Below, in pieces: positions 25,431-33,795 of a DNA stretch of 64,000 nucleotides. The notes beneath the pieces were generated by a model. That model worked only from the letters and a program-made list of their open reading frames with translations. It was not told the DNA's origin and did not search any database. The DNA comes from Synergistetes bacterium HGW-Synergistetes-1 (lineage in GTDB: Bacteria; Synergistota; Synergistia; Synergistales; Synergistaceae). The stretch spans positions 1 to 64,000 of the forward strand of contig PGXO01000009.1 in assembly GCA_002839185.1 (NCBI GenBank), given 5' to 3'. Position numbers and translations under genes: made by a program. Each line of letters begins with the position of its first letter. Position 1 is the first letter of the stretch.

Positions 25431-26750
25431 ATGGAAGGTTCACAGGAATTAGTATACTGGTTTATATGGTGGGGATGGTGGATACTGCAGTTTGTCCTCT
25501 ATTCTCTGCTTGCGCTCCTGATGTGCGATGGAGCTTATCAGATAATAGTAAGCATAAGGGGGTTCTGGAACCAGAAAGAAATGTCACGGGCAAAACGCTA
25601 TCGCAGGTTCGTCGTGCTTATTCCGGCACATAACGAAGCCCAGGTCATATCGCCCCTTCTTAAAAGCCTGGCTGAACAGAACTACCCCAAAAACTGCTAT
25701 ACAGTATATGTATCGTGTGACAACTGCCAGGACAATACTGCCGAACTTGCCCGCATGAGCGGTGCGGTAGCCCTGGAGCGTTTTGATAAAGAGCGAAACG
25801 GCAAGACCTGGAATGTCAGGTGGGCACTGGGCCAGCTGCCGATGGATAAAGCGGATGCCCTTGCCATGTTCGATGCTGACAACCTTGTCGATGTCAACTT
25901 CCTTATGAATATGAACAACTACATGGAGCTCCATCCTGAGGCAGAGGCTATACAGGGCGTGTTGGACGTTAAAAATCCGGACGATAACTGGCTGACGAGA
26001 TCTTATGCACTGGCTTACTGGTTTTCAAACAGGTTCTGGCAGCTTGCGAGGGGGCTCTGGGGACTCTCATGCACACTTGGCGGGACAGGTCTCGTTATCA
26101 GGGCTGCGACCCTTGAAAGGATCGGCTGGAACCTCGAAAGCCTGACAGAGGATCTGGAAATGTCCACAAGACTAATCCTATCGGGCAGCAGGGTGCACTG
26201 GAACGACGCAGCGGTAATTTATGATGAAAAACCACAGAGCATGGCTATTTCAAAGCGTCAGCGAACGAGATGGATGCAGGGCCATTACTGGGTGTTTTGG
26301 CACTACGGGAGAGATGCACTGAAGTCTTTCTTCGTAACGAGGAGGCTTCAGTACCTCGATCTCTTCCTCTATCTGCTTGCCCCGGCTAAATCATGTTTGG
26401 GAATAATAATAATGATAGCGGGTATGGCATATACTCTTATAAACAATATGGTCCTTTTTCCGACCGTGTCCGAAAGCACTCCCCAGACGATGATCGACTG
26501 GGTGCTATTTTTCGGACTTCCGATATTTTTCATAATCGCCTTCTGCCTGATATGCGTGATAGTAGGTCCTTCAATGCACGAGAAAAAATTTACGCTGAAA
26601 TATGTGAAGGATACCTTTGCATATTTTTGGTTCGGGCTTACATGGATACCGATAATTTTCAAGGCCGCCTTCCTGGCAAAAGATCAGGGAACATGGGTAA
26701 AGACAGAACATACCAGGGGGATCTCCCTGGAAGATGTGGCAAAGAAATAG
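25431..26750 (+). CDS. Processive GT2 glycosyltransferase (cellulose synthase / PgaC-like)
   Basis: A 439-residue membrane glycosyltransferase: two N-terminal hydrophobic segments, a GT-A catalytic domain and C-terminal membrane helices. The motif set of processive beta-glycan synthases is complete: VVLIPAHNEAQV, AMFDADN, TEDLEMSTRLILSG and QRTRWMQGHYW (QxxRW). The product would be a polysaccharide exported through its own membrane domain. No c-di-GMP PilZ domain is visible. The start is ATG 25431 with AGGAGG upstream. It lies between the phosphoglycerol transferase pair and an LplT-like gene. The sugar donor cannot be predicted. Confidence 0.88.
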   Translation: MEGSQELVYWFIWWGWWILQFVLYSLLALLMCDGAYQIIVSIRGFWNQKEMSRAKRYRRFVVLIPAHNEAQVISPLLKSLAEQNYPKNCYTVYVSCDNCQDNTAELARMSGAVALERFDKERNGKTWNVRWALGQLPMDKADALAMFDADNLVDVNFLMNMNNYMELHPEAEAIQGVLDVKNPDDNWLTRSYALAYWFSNRFWQLARGLWGLSCTLGGTGLVIRAATLERIGWNLESLTEDLEMSTRLILSGSRVHWNDAAVIYDEKPQSMAISKRQRTRWMQGHYWVFWHYGRDALKSFFVTRRLQYLDLFLYLLAPAKSCLGIIIMIAGMAYTLINNMVLFPTVSESTPQTMIDWVLFFGLPIFFIIAFCLICVIVGPSMHEKKFTLKYVKDTFAYFWFGLTWIPIIFKAAFLAKDQGTWVKTEHTRGISLEDVAKK

Positions 26751-26789
26751 AGGATGAAGGATACAAAAGATGTTTAGGGGGACGCCAAG

Positions 26790-28076
26790 ATAAAGACACA
26801 GTTCGAACTATTGACAGTCAGACGATTCCTCCCGCTTTTCCTTACACAGTTTTTCGGGGCATTCAACGACAATTTGTTCAAGAATGCCCTTGTCATACTG
26901 ATCACATTCAGGCTTGCAGATGAATATGGACTGAACGCACAGTTGCTCATAACCTCCATCGCAGGTCTCTTCATACTTCCTTTTTTCCTTTTCTCTTCGA
27001 CAGCCGGACAACTTGCTGACAAGTATGAAAAGTCCTTCCTTATAAGGATCATCAAATTTATAGAGATAGTGCTGATGGTACTCACCGCGGCTGCCTTTAC
27101 CTTTTTGAACCTTTGGGGCCTGATAATACTCCTCTTTTTTATGGGAGCCCAGTCGGCCTTTTTCGGACCGCTGAAATTCAGCATACTTCCCCAGCACCTG
27201 AATGAAAACGAACTTGTTGCAGGCAACGGACTTGTAAGCGCAGGCACATACATAGCAATCCTCTCGGGGACTCTATGCGGTGGCCTCTTTATACTCCATC
27301 CCGCCGGTAGGACATTTATCTCAGCGGGAGTAGTAGGTGTAGCTATCTTGGGTTTTATCTCTAGCCTTCTGATACCAAAGGCAGAACCCTCCGTTCCCCG
27401 AATGAATATAGACTGGAATCCTTTCAGGTCAACGATGGACATAATCTCCTATGTGAGGCCGAACGTGATAGTTTTCAGGTCGATCCTGGGCATCAGCTGG
27501 TTCTGGTTTCTGGGTTCAGTCTTCCTCTCGCAGTTCCCTACTTTTTCAAAGGACATACTGGGAGGCAACGAAGAGGTATCAACGCTCTTCCTTGTCGTAT
27601 TCTCTGTTGGCGTAGGTCTTGGTTCGACCCTTTGCAACAGGCTCCTTAAGGGAAAAATCTCTGCCAGACTGGTCCCATTCGGTTGCATAGGCATGACGGC
27701 TGCCACTCTTCTGCTTTATTTTTTCAGTCTGACAGTGCCAAAGACAGGCGAGCTTGCGGGTGTAATGGAGTTTATATCAGAACCGGGTTCTTGGGGAGTG
27801 ATATTTTCTTTCCTCATGCTTGCAGCTTCGGGAGGCATCTTCAGCGTTCCCATGTATGCTCTGATGCAGTCCAGGAGCTCTGACGAGCACAGGGCAAGGG
27901 TCGTCGCCTGCCTCAACATAACAGACTCTTTTGGAATGGTGCTTTCTGCTGTTTTTGTAGCTTTGATGCTGATGTTTAAGATATCGATAATCAATATTTT
28001 CCTTATAATTGGTATTGTCAATCTTTTGATAACACCTCTACTGAGCAGACTGGCGAGGGATGAAGATGGTCACTGA
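26790..28076 (+). CDS. MFS protein, LplT / Aas-like lysophospholipid transporter family
   Basis: About 428 residues, twelve-helix MFS protein whose N-terminus TVRRFLPLFLTQFFGAFNDN and following FKNAL are the hallmark of LplT and Aas transporter domains, which flip lysophospholipids inward. Start problem: the first canonical codon is TTG 26811, but family homology (QFELL before TVRRF) extends upstream. AUA 26790 is 8 nt after AGGGGG (26776-26781) and would fit. Still further up, an in-frame ATG (26754) is cut off by TAG at 26775-26777. It overlaps the aldolase gene by about 11-17 nt. It may recycle lipids produced around the phosphoglycerol transferases. Confidence 0.82.
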   Translation: MKTQFELLTVRRFLPLFLTQFFGAFNDNLFKNALVILITFRLADEYGLNAQLLITSIAGLFILPFFLFSSTAGQLADKYEKSFLIRIIKFIEIVLMVLTAAAFTFLNLWGLIILLFFMGAQSAFFGPLKFSILPQHLNENELVAGNGLVSAGTYIAILSGTLCGGLFILHPAGRTFISAGVVGVAILGFISSLLIPKAEPSVPRMNIDWNPFRSTMDIISYVRPNVIVFRSILGISWFWFLGSVFLSQFPTFSKDILGGNEEVSTLFLVVFSVGVGLGSTLCNRLLKGKISARLVPFGCIGMTAATLLLYFFSLTVPKTGELAGVMEFISEPGSWGVIFSFLMLAASGGIFSVPMYALMQSRSSDEHRARVVACLNITDSFGMVLSAVFVALMLMFKISIINIFLIIGIVNLLITPLLSRLARDEDGH

Positions 28077-28713
28077 TATTGAAATGCGAAAAGAAATTAT
28101 AAAGACAGGCATCCTCCTTTCAGAAAAGGGCCTGATACAGGGCACAGGAGGCAACATAAGCTGCCGGACAGAAAAAGGTATTCTCATAACACCGAGCGGG
28201 ATGGACTACAGTGCCCTGGTCCCGGAAGATCTGGTGCTTTTGGACCACGAAGGAAAAGTAGTTGAAGGCGCAAGAAAACCGTCCATAGAAAAAGAGATGC
28301 ACATGAAGATATACCAGTTGAGAAAAGACATAAACGCTGTGATACACACGCATTCCGTATACGCCACGGTACTGGCCGCCGCCAGGCAGCCTCTTTGCCC
28401 GATCACGGACAATCAGGTTGCTCTTTTTGGTGGAACTGTACCTGTTGCAGACTATGCTCCGATAGGAACAGAAGAGCTTGCTCAAAGCGCTGCCCGCTCT
28501 CTTGCAGGGGGAAGCGCAGTCCTTCTCTCAAACCATGGCGCCCTGTGTGTTGGTAAGGATCTGGACGAAGCCCTGATGAGATGTGAGATGCTTGAGGTCT
28601 TTTCAAAAATATACATCCTTGCCAAATCTGCAGGGGGTGGAGTAGTGCTATCTGACGAGCAGGTCAGATGCGAAGCTGATGATCTAAGGAAAAGATATGG
28701 ACAGAACAGATGA
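28066..28713 (+). CDS. Class II aldolase / adducin family protein (FucA-like)
   Basis: A 215-residue zinc aldolase of the fuculose-phosphate / ribulose-phosphate epimerase type. Visible motifs are GTGGNISCR, TPSGMDYSAL, the acidic residue in SIEKEMHMKIY, the zinc ligands in VIHTHSVYATV and the third His in LLSNHGALCVG. It would cleave or epimerise a sugar phosphate in the cytoplasm; the exact sugar is unclear, and MtnB-like dehydratases share the fold. The ATG at 28066 is 6 nt from GAGGG; one at 28060 abuts it. It overlaps the end of the LplT-like gene, indicating translational coupling. Confidence 0.85.
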   Translation: MVTDIEMRKEIIKTGILLSEKGLIQGTGGNISCRTEKGILITPSGMDYSALVPEDLVLLDHEGKVVEGARKPSIEKEMHMKIYQLRKDINAVIHTHSVYATVLAAARQPLCPITDNQVALFGGTVPVADYAPIGTEELAQSAARSLAGGSAVLLSNHGALCVGKDLDEALMRCEMLEVFSKIYILAKSAGGGVVLSDEQVRCEADDLRKRYGQNR

Positions 28714-28732
28714 TCTGATGCTGTGACAGCCC

Positions 28733-28762
28733 TTGCAGAAACATTCGCATCGGAGCTATAAT
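28733..28762 (+). promoter_or_regulatory. Promoter of the thiamine operon
   Basis: TTGCAG (28733-28738) and a perfect TATAAT (28757-28762) are 18 nt apart, about 20 nt before the TPP riboswitch. Confidence 0.65.
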
Positions 28763-28779
28763 ACATGGACAATTGAATA

Positions 28780-28866
28780 TTCGGGGAGCTTGCATGGCAG
28801 GCTGAGAGGAAGTAATCGACTTCGACCCTGGACCTGATTTGGATAATGCCAACGTAGGGAACGCAC
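28780..28866 (+). promoter_or_regulatory. TPP riboswitch (THI element)
   Basis: Conserved blocks appear in order: CGGGGAGC, GGCTGAGAGG, CGACCCTGGACCTGATTTGG, ATAATGCCAACGTAGGGAA. These match the TPP aptamer closely. The aptamer lies between a good promoter and an intrinsic terminator, so bound thiamine pyrophosphate should stop transcription of cytX-thiM-thiE-thiD. Confidence 0.96.
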
Positions 28867-28881
28867 TAAATTGCAAAATTT

Positions 28882-28918
28882 AGCGGGAAGCGCGGAGATG
28901 GCGTTTCCCGCTTTTTAT
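28882..28918 (+). terminator. Riboswitch expression-platform terminator
   Basis: AGCGGGAAGCGC (28882-28893) pairs with GCGTTTCCCGCT (28901-28912) with one G-T pair and is followed by TTTTATTTT. The upstream CTAAATTGCAAAATTTAG (28866-28884) overlaps the stem's first bases and could be part of an antiterminator. Confidence 0.92.
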
Positions 28919-28938
28919 TTTGAGATGGGGGAAATGAT

Positions 28939-30129
28939 ATGGAAGATAAACAGGGAACGACAGTATTTGGAAGTGCGCTTATATGGTTCGGAGCGGCTGT
29001 ATCGATTGCGGAGATATTGACGGGGAGCCTTATTGCACCGCTCGGTTTTTCGAAAGGAGCAGCTGCTGTCGTCATAGGTCATATAATCGGCTGCATACCT
29101 CTTTATCTTGCAGGCCGCATAGGGGCAGAAACCGGAAAAAGCGCGATGGAGACTGTTAAAATTTCTTTCGGTCGAAAGGGTTCTATCTTTTTTTCCGTGC
29201 TGAATGTGACTCAACTCGTCGGCTGGACAGCGGTGATGATCATAGGCGGCGGCCGGGCAGTTGCAGTCATTGCAGAAAAGTACACAGGGACATACAATTC
29301 TTCTCTCTGGTGTGTGGTGATAGGATTCCTGATAATAGTATGGATAAAAATAGGAATAAAAAACCTCGGAAAGATAAACACTTTCACTATGGCAGCCCTT
29401 TTTTCTCTTACAGTACTTCTCAGCTTCATAATATTCAAGGGAGACACTGCAACTGCGACTGTTGGCAGCATGAGTTTTGGGAGCGCTGTTGAGTTGTCGG
29501 CGGCGATGCCGCTTTCATGGCTGCCTCTGATCTCAGACTATACGCATAACTCCTCAAACCCACGCAAAGCATCACTGGTAAGCGTGCTGGTATATTTTGC
29601 CGGCAGCACGTGGATGTACATGATAGGTCTGGGAGCCTCGATCTTCACGGGAGAGAGCGATATCGCCAGGATCATGCTGAGCGCCGGCCTTGGAGTGGCC
29701 GCGGTATTCATTATTGTGATCTCGACAGTGACTACCACTTTTCTGGATGTATATTCCGCAGGAGTGAGCTTCAGCAGCATAACGGACAAGGTAAGCAGCA
29801 CGACTACTGCCCTTATTGCATGTATAGCCGGTACTGCTCTCGCAGTTTTTACTCCAATAGAACAGTATGAAAACTTTCTTTTCCTGATAGGGTCTGTTTT
29901 TGCCCCGATGATATCAATACTCATAACAGATTTCTTCATCCTGAAGAAGGATCACTTCAGCGATAGCCTAAATATTTCCAACTTTATCCTTTGGATCGCA
30001 GGATTTGTTCTTTACAGAGGGTTCATGGCGATGGAGACAGTTTTTGGAAACACACTGCCGGTAATGGCAGCAGTAATAGTACTTGCCACTGCGGCAGGCA
30101 AAGCAAGAGAGCTTATTTCAAGAAGCTGA
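28939..30129 (+). CDS. cytX: Putative hydroxymethylpyrimidine transporter CytX
   Basis: A 396-residue NCS1-type membrane transporter. Its N-terminus ALIWFGAAVSIAEILTGSLI and the loop SWLPLISDYTHNSSNP are characteristic of CytX, the NCS1 member found behind TPP riboswitches. It should import the thiamine pyrimidine (HMP) or a degraded form. GGGGGAA precedes the ATG. The gene starts 20 nt after the riboswitch terminator, and thiM follows 20 nt after its stop. The position under a TPP riboswitch with thiM, thiE and thiD supports a salvage role. Confidence 0.93.
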   Translation: MEDKQGTTVFGSALIWFGAAVSIAEILTGSLIAPLGFSKGAAAVVIGHIIGCIPLYLAGRIGAETGKSAMETVKISFGRKGSIFFSVLNVTQLVGWTAVMIIGGGRAVAVIAEKYTGTYNSSLWCVVIGFLIIVWIKIGIKNLGKINTFTMAALFSLTVLLSFIIFKGDTATATVGSMSFGSAVELSAAMPLSWLPLISDYTHNSSNPRKASLVSVLVYFAGSTWMYMIGLGASIFTGESDIARIMLSAGLGVAAVFIIVISTVTTTFLDVYSAGVSFSSITDKVSSTTTALIACIAGTALAVFTPIEQYENFLFLIGSVFAPMISILITDFFILKKDHFSDSLNISNFILWIAGFVLYRGFMAMETVFGNTLPVMAAVIVLATAAGKARELISRS

Positions 30130-30149
30130 AAGCAGAAAGGAGAATAAAT

Positions 30150-30974
30150 ATGTTTGCCGAAATTATAAATAAAGTCAGGCTGGACTGCCCTCTTGTCCAC
30201 TGCATAACCAACTATGTGACTGTAAATGACTGCGCCAATGTACTGCTTGCCTGCGGAGCTTCCCCTGTGATGGCGGATGACGAGCGCGAGGCAGAAGAGA
30301 TCGTATCGATCTCTTCTGCTCTTGTGATAAACATAGGTACTCTTAACAGCAGGACGATCCCCTCCATGTTCAAAGCAGGCAGGAGGGCAAACGAACTCGG
30401 ACGGCCGGTGATCCTTGATCCTGTTGGCGCGGGTGCCTCCTCGCTGCGTACTGCAACGGCAATGGACCTGATAAGGGAAATAGATTTTGCTGTCATCAGG
30501 GGAAATATTTCAGAGATAACCGCCATAGCAGGAGGGGAGTCAAAAACACGCGGAGTTGACGCGTCCGACCCGGAACTTTTGGATGGCGATCTGCCTGCAG
30601 ATGTCATCTCCCTGATCCTGAAGCTCAGAGAAAAAACTGGGGCTGTGATCACTGTAACCGGTCCAAAAGATATAGTCGCCGGGGAAAAAGATCTATGCAT
30701 AGTCAGAAATGGCCATCCCATGATGTCAAAAGTCAGCGGCACAGGGTGCATGCTCTCTGTCATTACAGGTGCCTTTTGCGGGGCAGCCCCTTCAGATATC
30801 GCTGTTGCTGCAGCTTCCGCAGCGGGAATGTTCGGAGTGGCGGGAGAGTTTGCTTTTGAACGGCTCAATTCCGAAGGCGGAGGAACTTCTACCTACAGGT
30901 CATACATCATAGATGAAGTAAGCAAAATGACCCCGGAAAAGATGAGGGAGGCTGTAAAAATTGAGATTAGATAA
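30150..30974 (+). CDS. thiM: Hydroxyethylthiazole kinase
   Basis: A 274-residue ribokinase-fold enzyme that phosphorylates 4-methyl-5-(2-hydroxyethyl)thiazole. It carries PLVHCITNYVTVNDCANVLL near the N-terminus, VILDPVGAGASSLRT, RGNISEITAIAGG and the anion-hole/catalytic motif VSGTGCMLS. The start is ATG 30150 with AAAGGAG; the longer open frame upstream overlaps cytX and is not used. Its stop lies inside thiE, overlapping by 14 nt. With ThiD and ThiE it salvages both halves of thiamine. Confidence 0.96.
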   Translation: MFAEIINKVRLDCPLVHCITNYVTVNDCANVLLACGASPVMADDEREAEEIVSISSALVINIGTLNSRTIPSMFKAGRRANELGRPVILDPVGAGASSLRTATAMDLIREIDFAVIRGNISEITAIAGGESKTRGVDASDPELLDGDLPADVISLILKLREKTGAVITVTGPKDIVAGEKDLCIVRNGHPMMSKVSGTGCMLSVITGAFCGAAPSDIAVAAASAAGMFGVAGEFAFERLNSEGGGTSTYRSYIIDEVSKMTPEKMREAVKIEIR

Positions 30975-31605
30975 AAATTCATTAAAGCTATATGCCGTAA
31001 CTGACAGAAAATGGCTGAAAGGGAGCTCTCTGGAAGAAGAGGTAGAAAAAGCTGTGAGGGCCGGTGTGACTATGGTGCAGCTCAGGGAAAAGCACATGGA
31101 ATTTGCAGAACTGGTAACCCTGGCAAAAAAAATTGGAGCTGTAGTCCATAAATACAATATCCCCCTGATCATCAACGATGACATCGAAGCTGCATTGGCA
31201 TCAGGCGCTGATGGTGTGCACGTCGGGCAGGATGATATTTGCGCATCTGAGGCAAGGCAGAAGATCGGCAGCTCTATGATACTCGGGGTATCCGCCGGAA
31301 CAGCAGAAATGGCTCTTGAAGCGGAAAGATGCGGGGCTGATTACATAGGAGCAGGCGCTGTTTTTTCAACATCAACAAAAGAGGATGCTAAAATAATGTC
31401 CTTCGATGAACTCAAAAGAATTTGCGATTCTGTCTCCATACCGGTGGTAGCAATAGGCGGCATTACTGAAGAAAACATAATGGAGCTTTCGGGTTCAGGG
31501 ATAGCTGGAGCAGCAGTTGTATCGGCGATATTTGCCAAAGAAGATGTCATGGTATCGTCTGCAAGACTGTTGACCCTTATTGAAAAAATGCTGTCGAGCA
31601 AATAA
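30961..31605 (+). CDS. thiE: Thiamine-phosphate synthase
   Basis: A 214-residue TIM-barrel enzyme that joins HMP-PP and thiazole phosphate. Motifs include LYAVTDRKWLKG, VTMVQLREKHMEF, LIINDDIEAALASGADGVHV, GQDD, GVSAGTAEMALEAERCGADY and VVAIGGITEENI. The TTG at 30961 lies inside the end of thiM and follows GGAGG by about ten bases. thiD follows 19 nt after its stop. Confidence 0.96.
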   Translation: MRLDKNSLKLYAVTDRKWLKGSSLEEEVEKAVRAGVTMVQLREKHMEFAELVTLAKKIGAVVHKYNIPLIINDDIEAALASGADGVHVGQDDICASEARQKIGSSMILGVSAGTAEMALEAERCGADYIGAGAVFSTSTKEDAKIMSFDELKRICDSVSIPVVAIGGITEENIMELSGSGIAGAAVVSAIFAKEDVMVSSARLLTLIEKMLSSK

Positions 31606-31624
31606 GGCAAAAGGAGAGATCGAA

Positions 31625-32425
31625 ATGATCAGAAAGGTATTAACGATCGCCGGTTCCGACTGCAGCGGCGGAGCGGGCATTCAGGCAGATCTCAAAACGA
31701 TGACAGCCTTCGGTGTCTACGGAATGAGCGTTATCACTGCACTGACAGCGCAGAATAGTACAGGGGTTTTCGGAATTATGGAGGTCGACCCTGAGTTTAC
31801 GGCAAAACAGATAGACGCGGTTTTTACGGACATCCGGCCAGATGCTGTCAAGATCGGCATGGCAGCGAATTCATCCCTGATAAGGATCATATCAAAGAAA
31901 CTTAAAGAGTATGAGGCTGTGAATATTGTGATCGATCCTGTAATGGTATCGACCAGCGGAAGCAGGCTCTTAAGAGATGACGCGGTGAGATCACTAATAG
32001 AGGAACTGATACCTCTTGCCAGGGTCATAACTCCCAACATATATGAGGCTGAAGTTCTTAGCGGCATCAGGATCAAAGAAAGAGATAGCATGACTGAGGC
32101 GGCACGAATGATCGCAGAAAAAACAGGGACAAGTGTACTTCTGAAGGGGGGACATCTTGTCGACAGGGCGGACGACCTTCTCATAACACGCGAAGGATCA
32201 GAGATCTGGTTTTACTCTGAGAGGATAGACAATCCCAATACTCATGGCACCGGATGTACTTTGTCATCTGCAATAGCATGCGGGCTTGCATCGGGTCTTT
32301 CTTTGGAAGAGAGTGTTCTGGCTGCAAAAGAGTACATCTCGGATGCGTTGAAAAGTGGACTGGATCTGGGCAGGGACAGAGGTCCCCTTGATCATTGCTG
32401 CAGGATCAGAACAGTCAGAGAGTAA
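31625..32425 (+). CDS. thiD: Hydroxymethylpyrimidine/phosphomethylpyrimidine kinase
   Basis: A 266-residue ribokinase-fold kinase that phosphorylates HMP and HMP-P. The N-terminus LTIAGSDCSGGAGIQADLKT, the central VIDPVMVSTSGSRLL, LKGGHLV and the C-terminal NTHGTGCTLSSAIACGLA are diagnostic. The start is ATG 31625 after AAGGAGAG, not the longer frame. It is the last gene of the riboswitch-controlled operon; an intrinsic terminator follows within 10 nt. Confidence 0.96.
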   Translation: MIRKVLTIAGSDCSGGAGIQADLKTMTAFGVYGMSVITALTAQNSTGVFGIMEVDPEFTAKQIDAVFTDIRPDAVKIGMAANSSLIRIISKKLKEYEAVNIVIDPVMVSTSGSRLLRDDAVRSLIEELIPLARVITPNIYEAEVLSGIRIKERDSMTEAARMIAEKTGTSVLLKGGHLVDRADDLLITREGSEIWFYSERIDNPNTHGTGCTLSSAIACGLASGLSLEESVLAAKEYISDALKSGLDLGRDRGPLDHCCRIRTVRE

Positions 32426-32430
32426 ATAAA

Positions 32431-32463
32431 AAAACCGGAAGCGAAGGCCTCCGGTTTTTTTAT
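32431..32463 (+). terminator. Terminator of the thiamine operon
   Basis: AAAACCGGA (32431-32439) pairs with TCCGGTTTT (32450-32458), followed by further Ts. The A run on the left also makes it usable on the minus strand for the ferredoxin gene. Confidence 0.9.
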
Positions 32464-32481
32464 ATCATCGTGATGTAATTA

Positions 32482-32655
32482 TTACTGAGAAATTGCGCTG
32501 ACAGGGCAGGTAGCAACACAGGCCCCGCACTCTACACATGTGTCGGGATCTACCTTTGCTTTGCCATCATTCATACTGATCGCTGATGTCGGGCAAACGC
32601 CTACGCATGCCTCGCAACCTACACAAGCATCCTGATCAACTACTGCTTTAGCCAT
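32482..32655 (-). CDS. 2[4Fe-4S] ferredoxin
   Basis: A 57-residue clostridial-type ferredoxin read on the minus strand from ATG 32655. It has two cluster motifs, CVGCEACVGVCP and CVECGACVATCP, each with the usual fourth cysteine, separated by SAISMNDGKAKVDPDT. GGAGGACTT stands upstream. It is a soluble low-potential electron carrier for anaerobic oxidoreductases. It is encoded alone between thiD and thiT, with its own direction, so no specific partner can be named. Confidence 0.95.
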   Translation of the reverse strand: MAKAVVDQDACVGCEACVGVCPTSAISMNDGKAKVDPDTCVECGACVATCPVSAISQ

Positions 32656-32795
32656 TGTAAGAAGTCCTCCTTAGATTATGTTTCAAAAGTATTTTTGCGG
32701 AAAACTGAAACCCGCACCTGCGTATTCTATATTGAAAAAGAAAATGCATCAACCTTTTTTGTGAAATAAAGAGGTATTTTGTTATATGAAAAAAT

Positions 32796-33299
32796 CTACC
32801 TGCCTATTTTATCAAGCCGCGGCAATATGAAATAAATCAGCGTCATAGAGATGACAGCCTCAGGGATAACAACGCTTGCATTGTAAAGAAGTGAGTAGAG
32901 CCATACGTTCATACCTTCCGGTGCGTACTCGGAAAAAAAGATCGCACCTGAGAGGACTGATGCAGAAAGATTCAAAAATGCAGCAGCAGCTACCCCAAAG
33001 TACCTGTTTGTCCTGAAAAAACCAGCAGCGCCCAAAAGGGCACTTGCTACAGGATAATCCAGCAGCGCTTGTAGAGGATGGACGACGTATCCTCCCAAAA
33101 AGAGTCTCAGGAGTCCTACGGTAAGTCCTGCTGATATTCCTGCCGTTCCTCCTCTTCTTATTGCAAAAATAAAGATCGGGAGCATCCCCAGGCTGACAGA
33201 GCCTCCCTGAGGAAGGGCAAACAATTTTACAAACGAAAGCGCTATAGATAATGCAACACAAAGGGATCCTTCGACCAGGATCTTTATTGGTACATTCAT
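32796..33299 (-). CDS. thiT: Energy-coupled thiamine transporter ThiT (ECF S component)
   Basis: A 167-residue membrane protein with about six helices. Typical ThiT stretches are ALPQGGSVSLGMLPIF, IRRGGTAGISAGLTVGLL and VHPLQALLDYPVASALLGAA. It binds thiamine and works with a shared ECF module, which is not in this window. The start is ATG 33299, 6 nt from GGAGGT; the frame is open much further upstream, but those residues do not belong to the family. A good minus-strand promoter lies about 45-70 nt upstream, and I find no TPP riboswitch there. Confidence 0.92.
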   Translation of the reverse strand: MNVPIKILVEGSLCVALSIALSFVKLFALPQGGSVSLGMLPIFIFAIRRGGTAGISAGLTVGLLRLFLGGYVVHPLQALLDYPVASALLGAAGFFRTNRYFGVAAAAFLNLSASVLSGAIFFSEYAPEGMNVWLYSLLYNASVVIPEAVISMTLIYFILPRLDKIGR

Positions 33300-33795
33300 A
33301 ATCATACCTCCAAGGCGCAACATTGTGCAGCCGGAAACACAGATATTATAATATGGTTTCGATACTGTCAAACAGCCAATGCAGCTGTACATTATAAAAT
33401 AATTACCTATTTTGGATATTTCTGTTTTGTGAACTAAGGAAGAGGTCAATGTCAGGAAAGGTACGTCCTCTCCGGTCCCTTTATACGTAAAGTTCAGCAC
33501 TGTCCAGCTTTTTCTAATTATATACCTTGCAGATATTTGTTCAAAGCAGATCCTTATTGAACGTGCAAGAGTAGACAGATTACTTGTTAAGGTAGTAGAA
33601 TTACTTATACGGGTAAAAATAAAAGTACCCATTTCATTTGCTGCATCATACTTTATGCCAAGCCGCTTTTGACGGTTATTATTTCGAAAGACGGAGGTGG
33701 TTTATCGGTAGTTCTCTTTTCACAAGCTTTTGTTTATTCCTGCGACTGTTTTTTTTATTATTTTTTTCAAAAATTGAAAGGGGAGTTGTCTTATT
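33300..33795. other. Intergenic region between thiT and nhaC
   Basis: Apart from the thiT promoter and the nhaC ribosome binding site I see no gene, riboswitch or strong hairpin in these 496 nt. The minus-strand frame continuing from thiT is open but lacks family similarity. Confidence 0.5.
33343..33371 (-). promoter_or_regulatory. Promoter of thiT
   Basis: On the minus strand a perfect TTGACA (33371-33366) is followed by TAATAT after 17 nt or TATAAT after 15 nt, about 45 nt before the start codon. No THI element lies between. Confidence 0.6.

Noticed and set aside
30212-30868. Long minus-strand ORF (218 codons) opposite thiM
   Set aside because: It is antisense to a clear thiM gene, lacks a ribosome binding site and has no recognisable domain. 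The same applies to other long antisense frames opposite the MFS, TRAP, pnp and mcm genes.
33300-33660. TPP riboswitch upstream of thiT
   Set aside because: Looked for the reverse complement of the CTGAGA and GATAATGCC...GTAGGGA blocks and found none.
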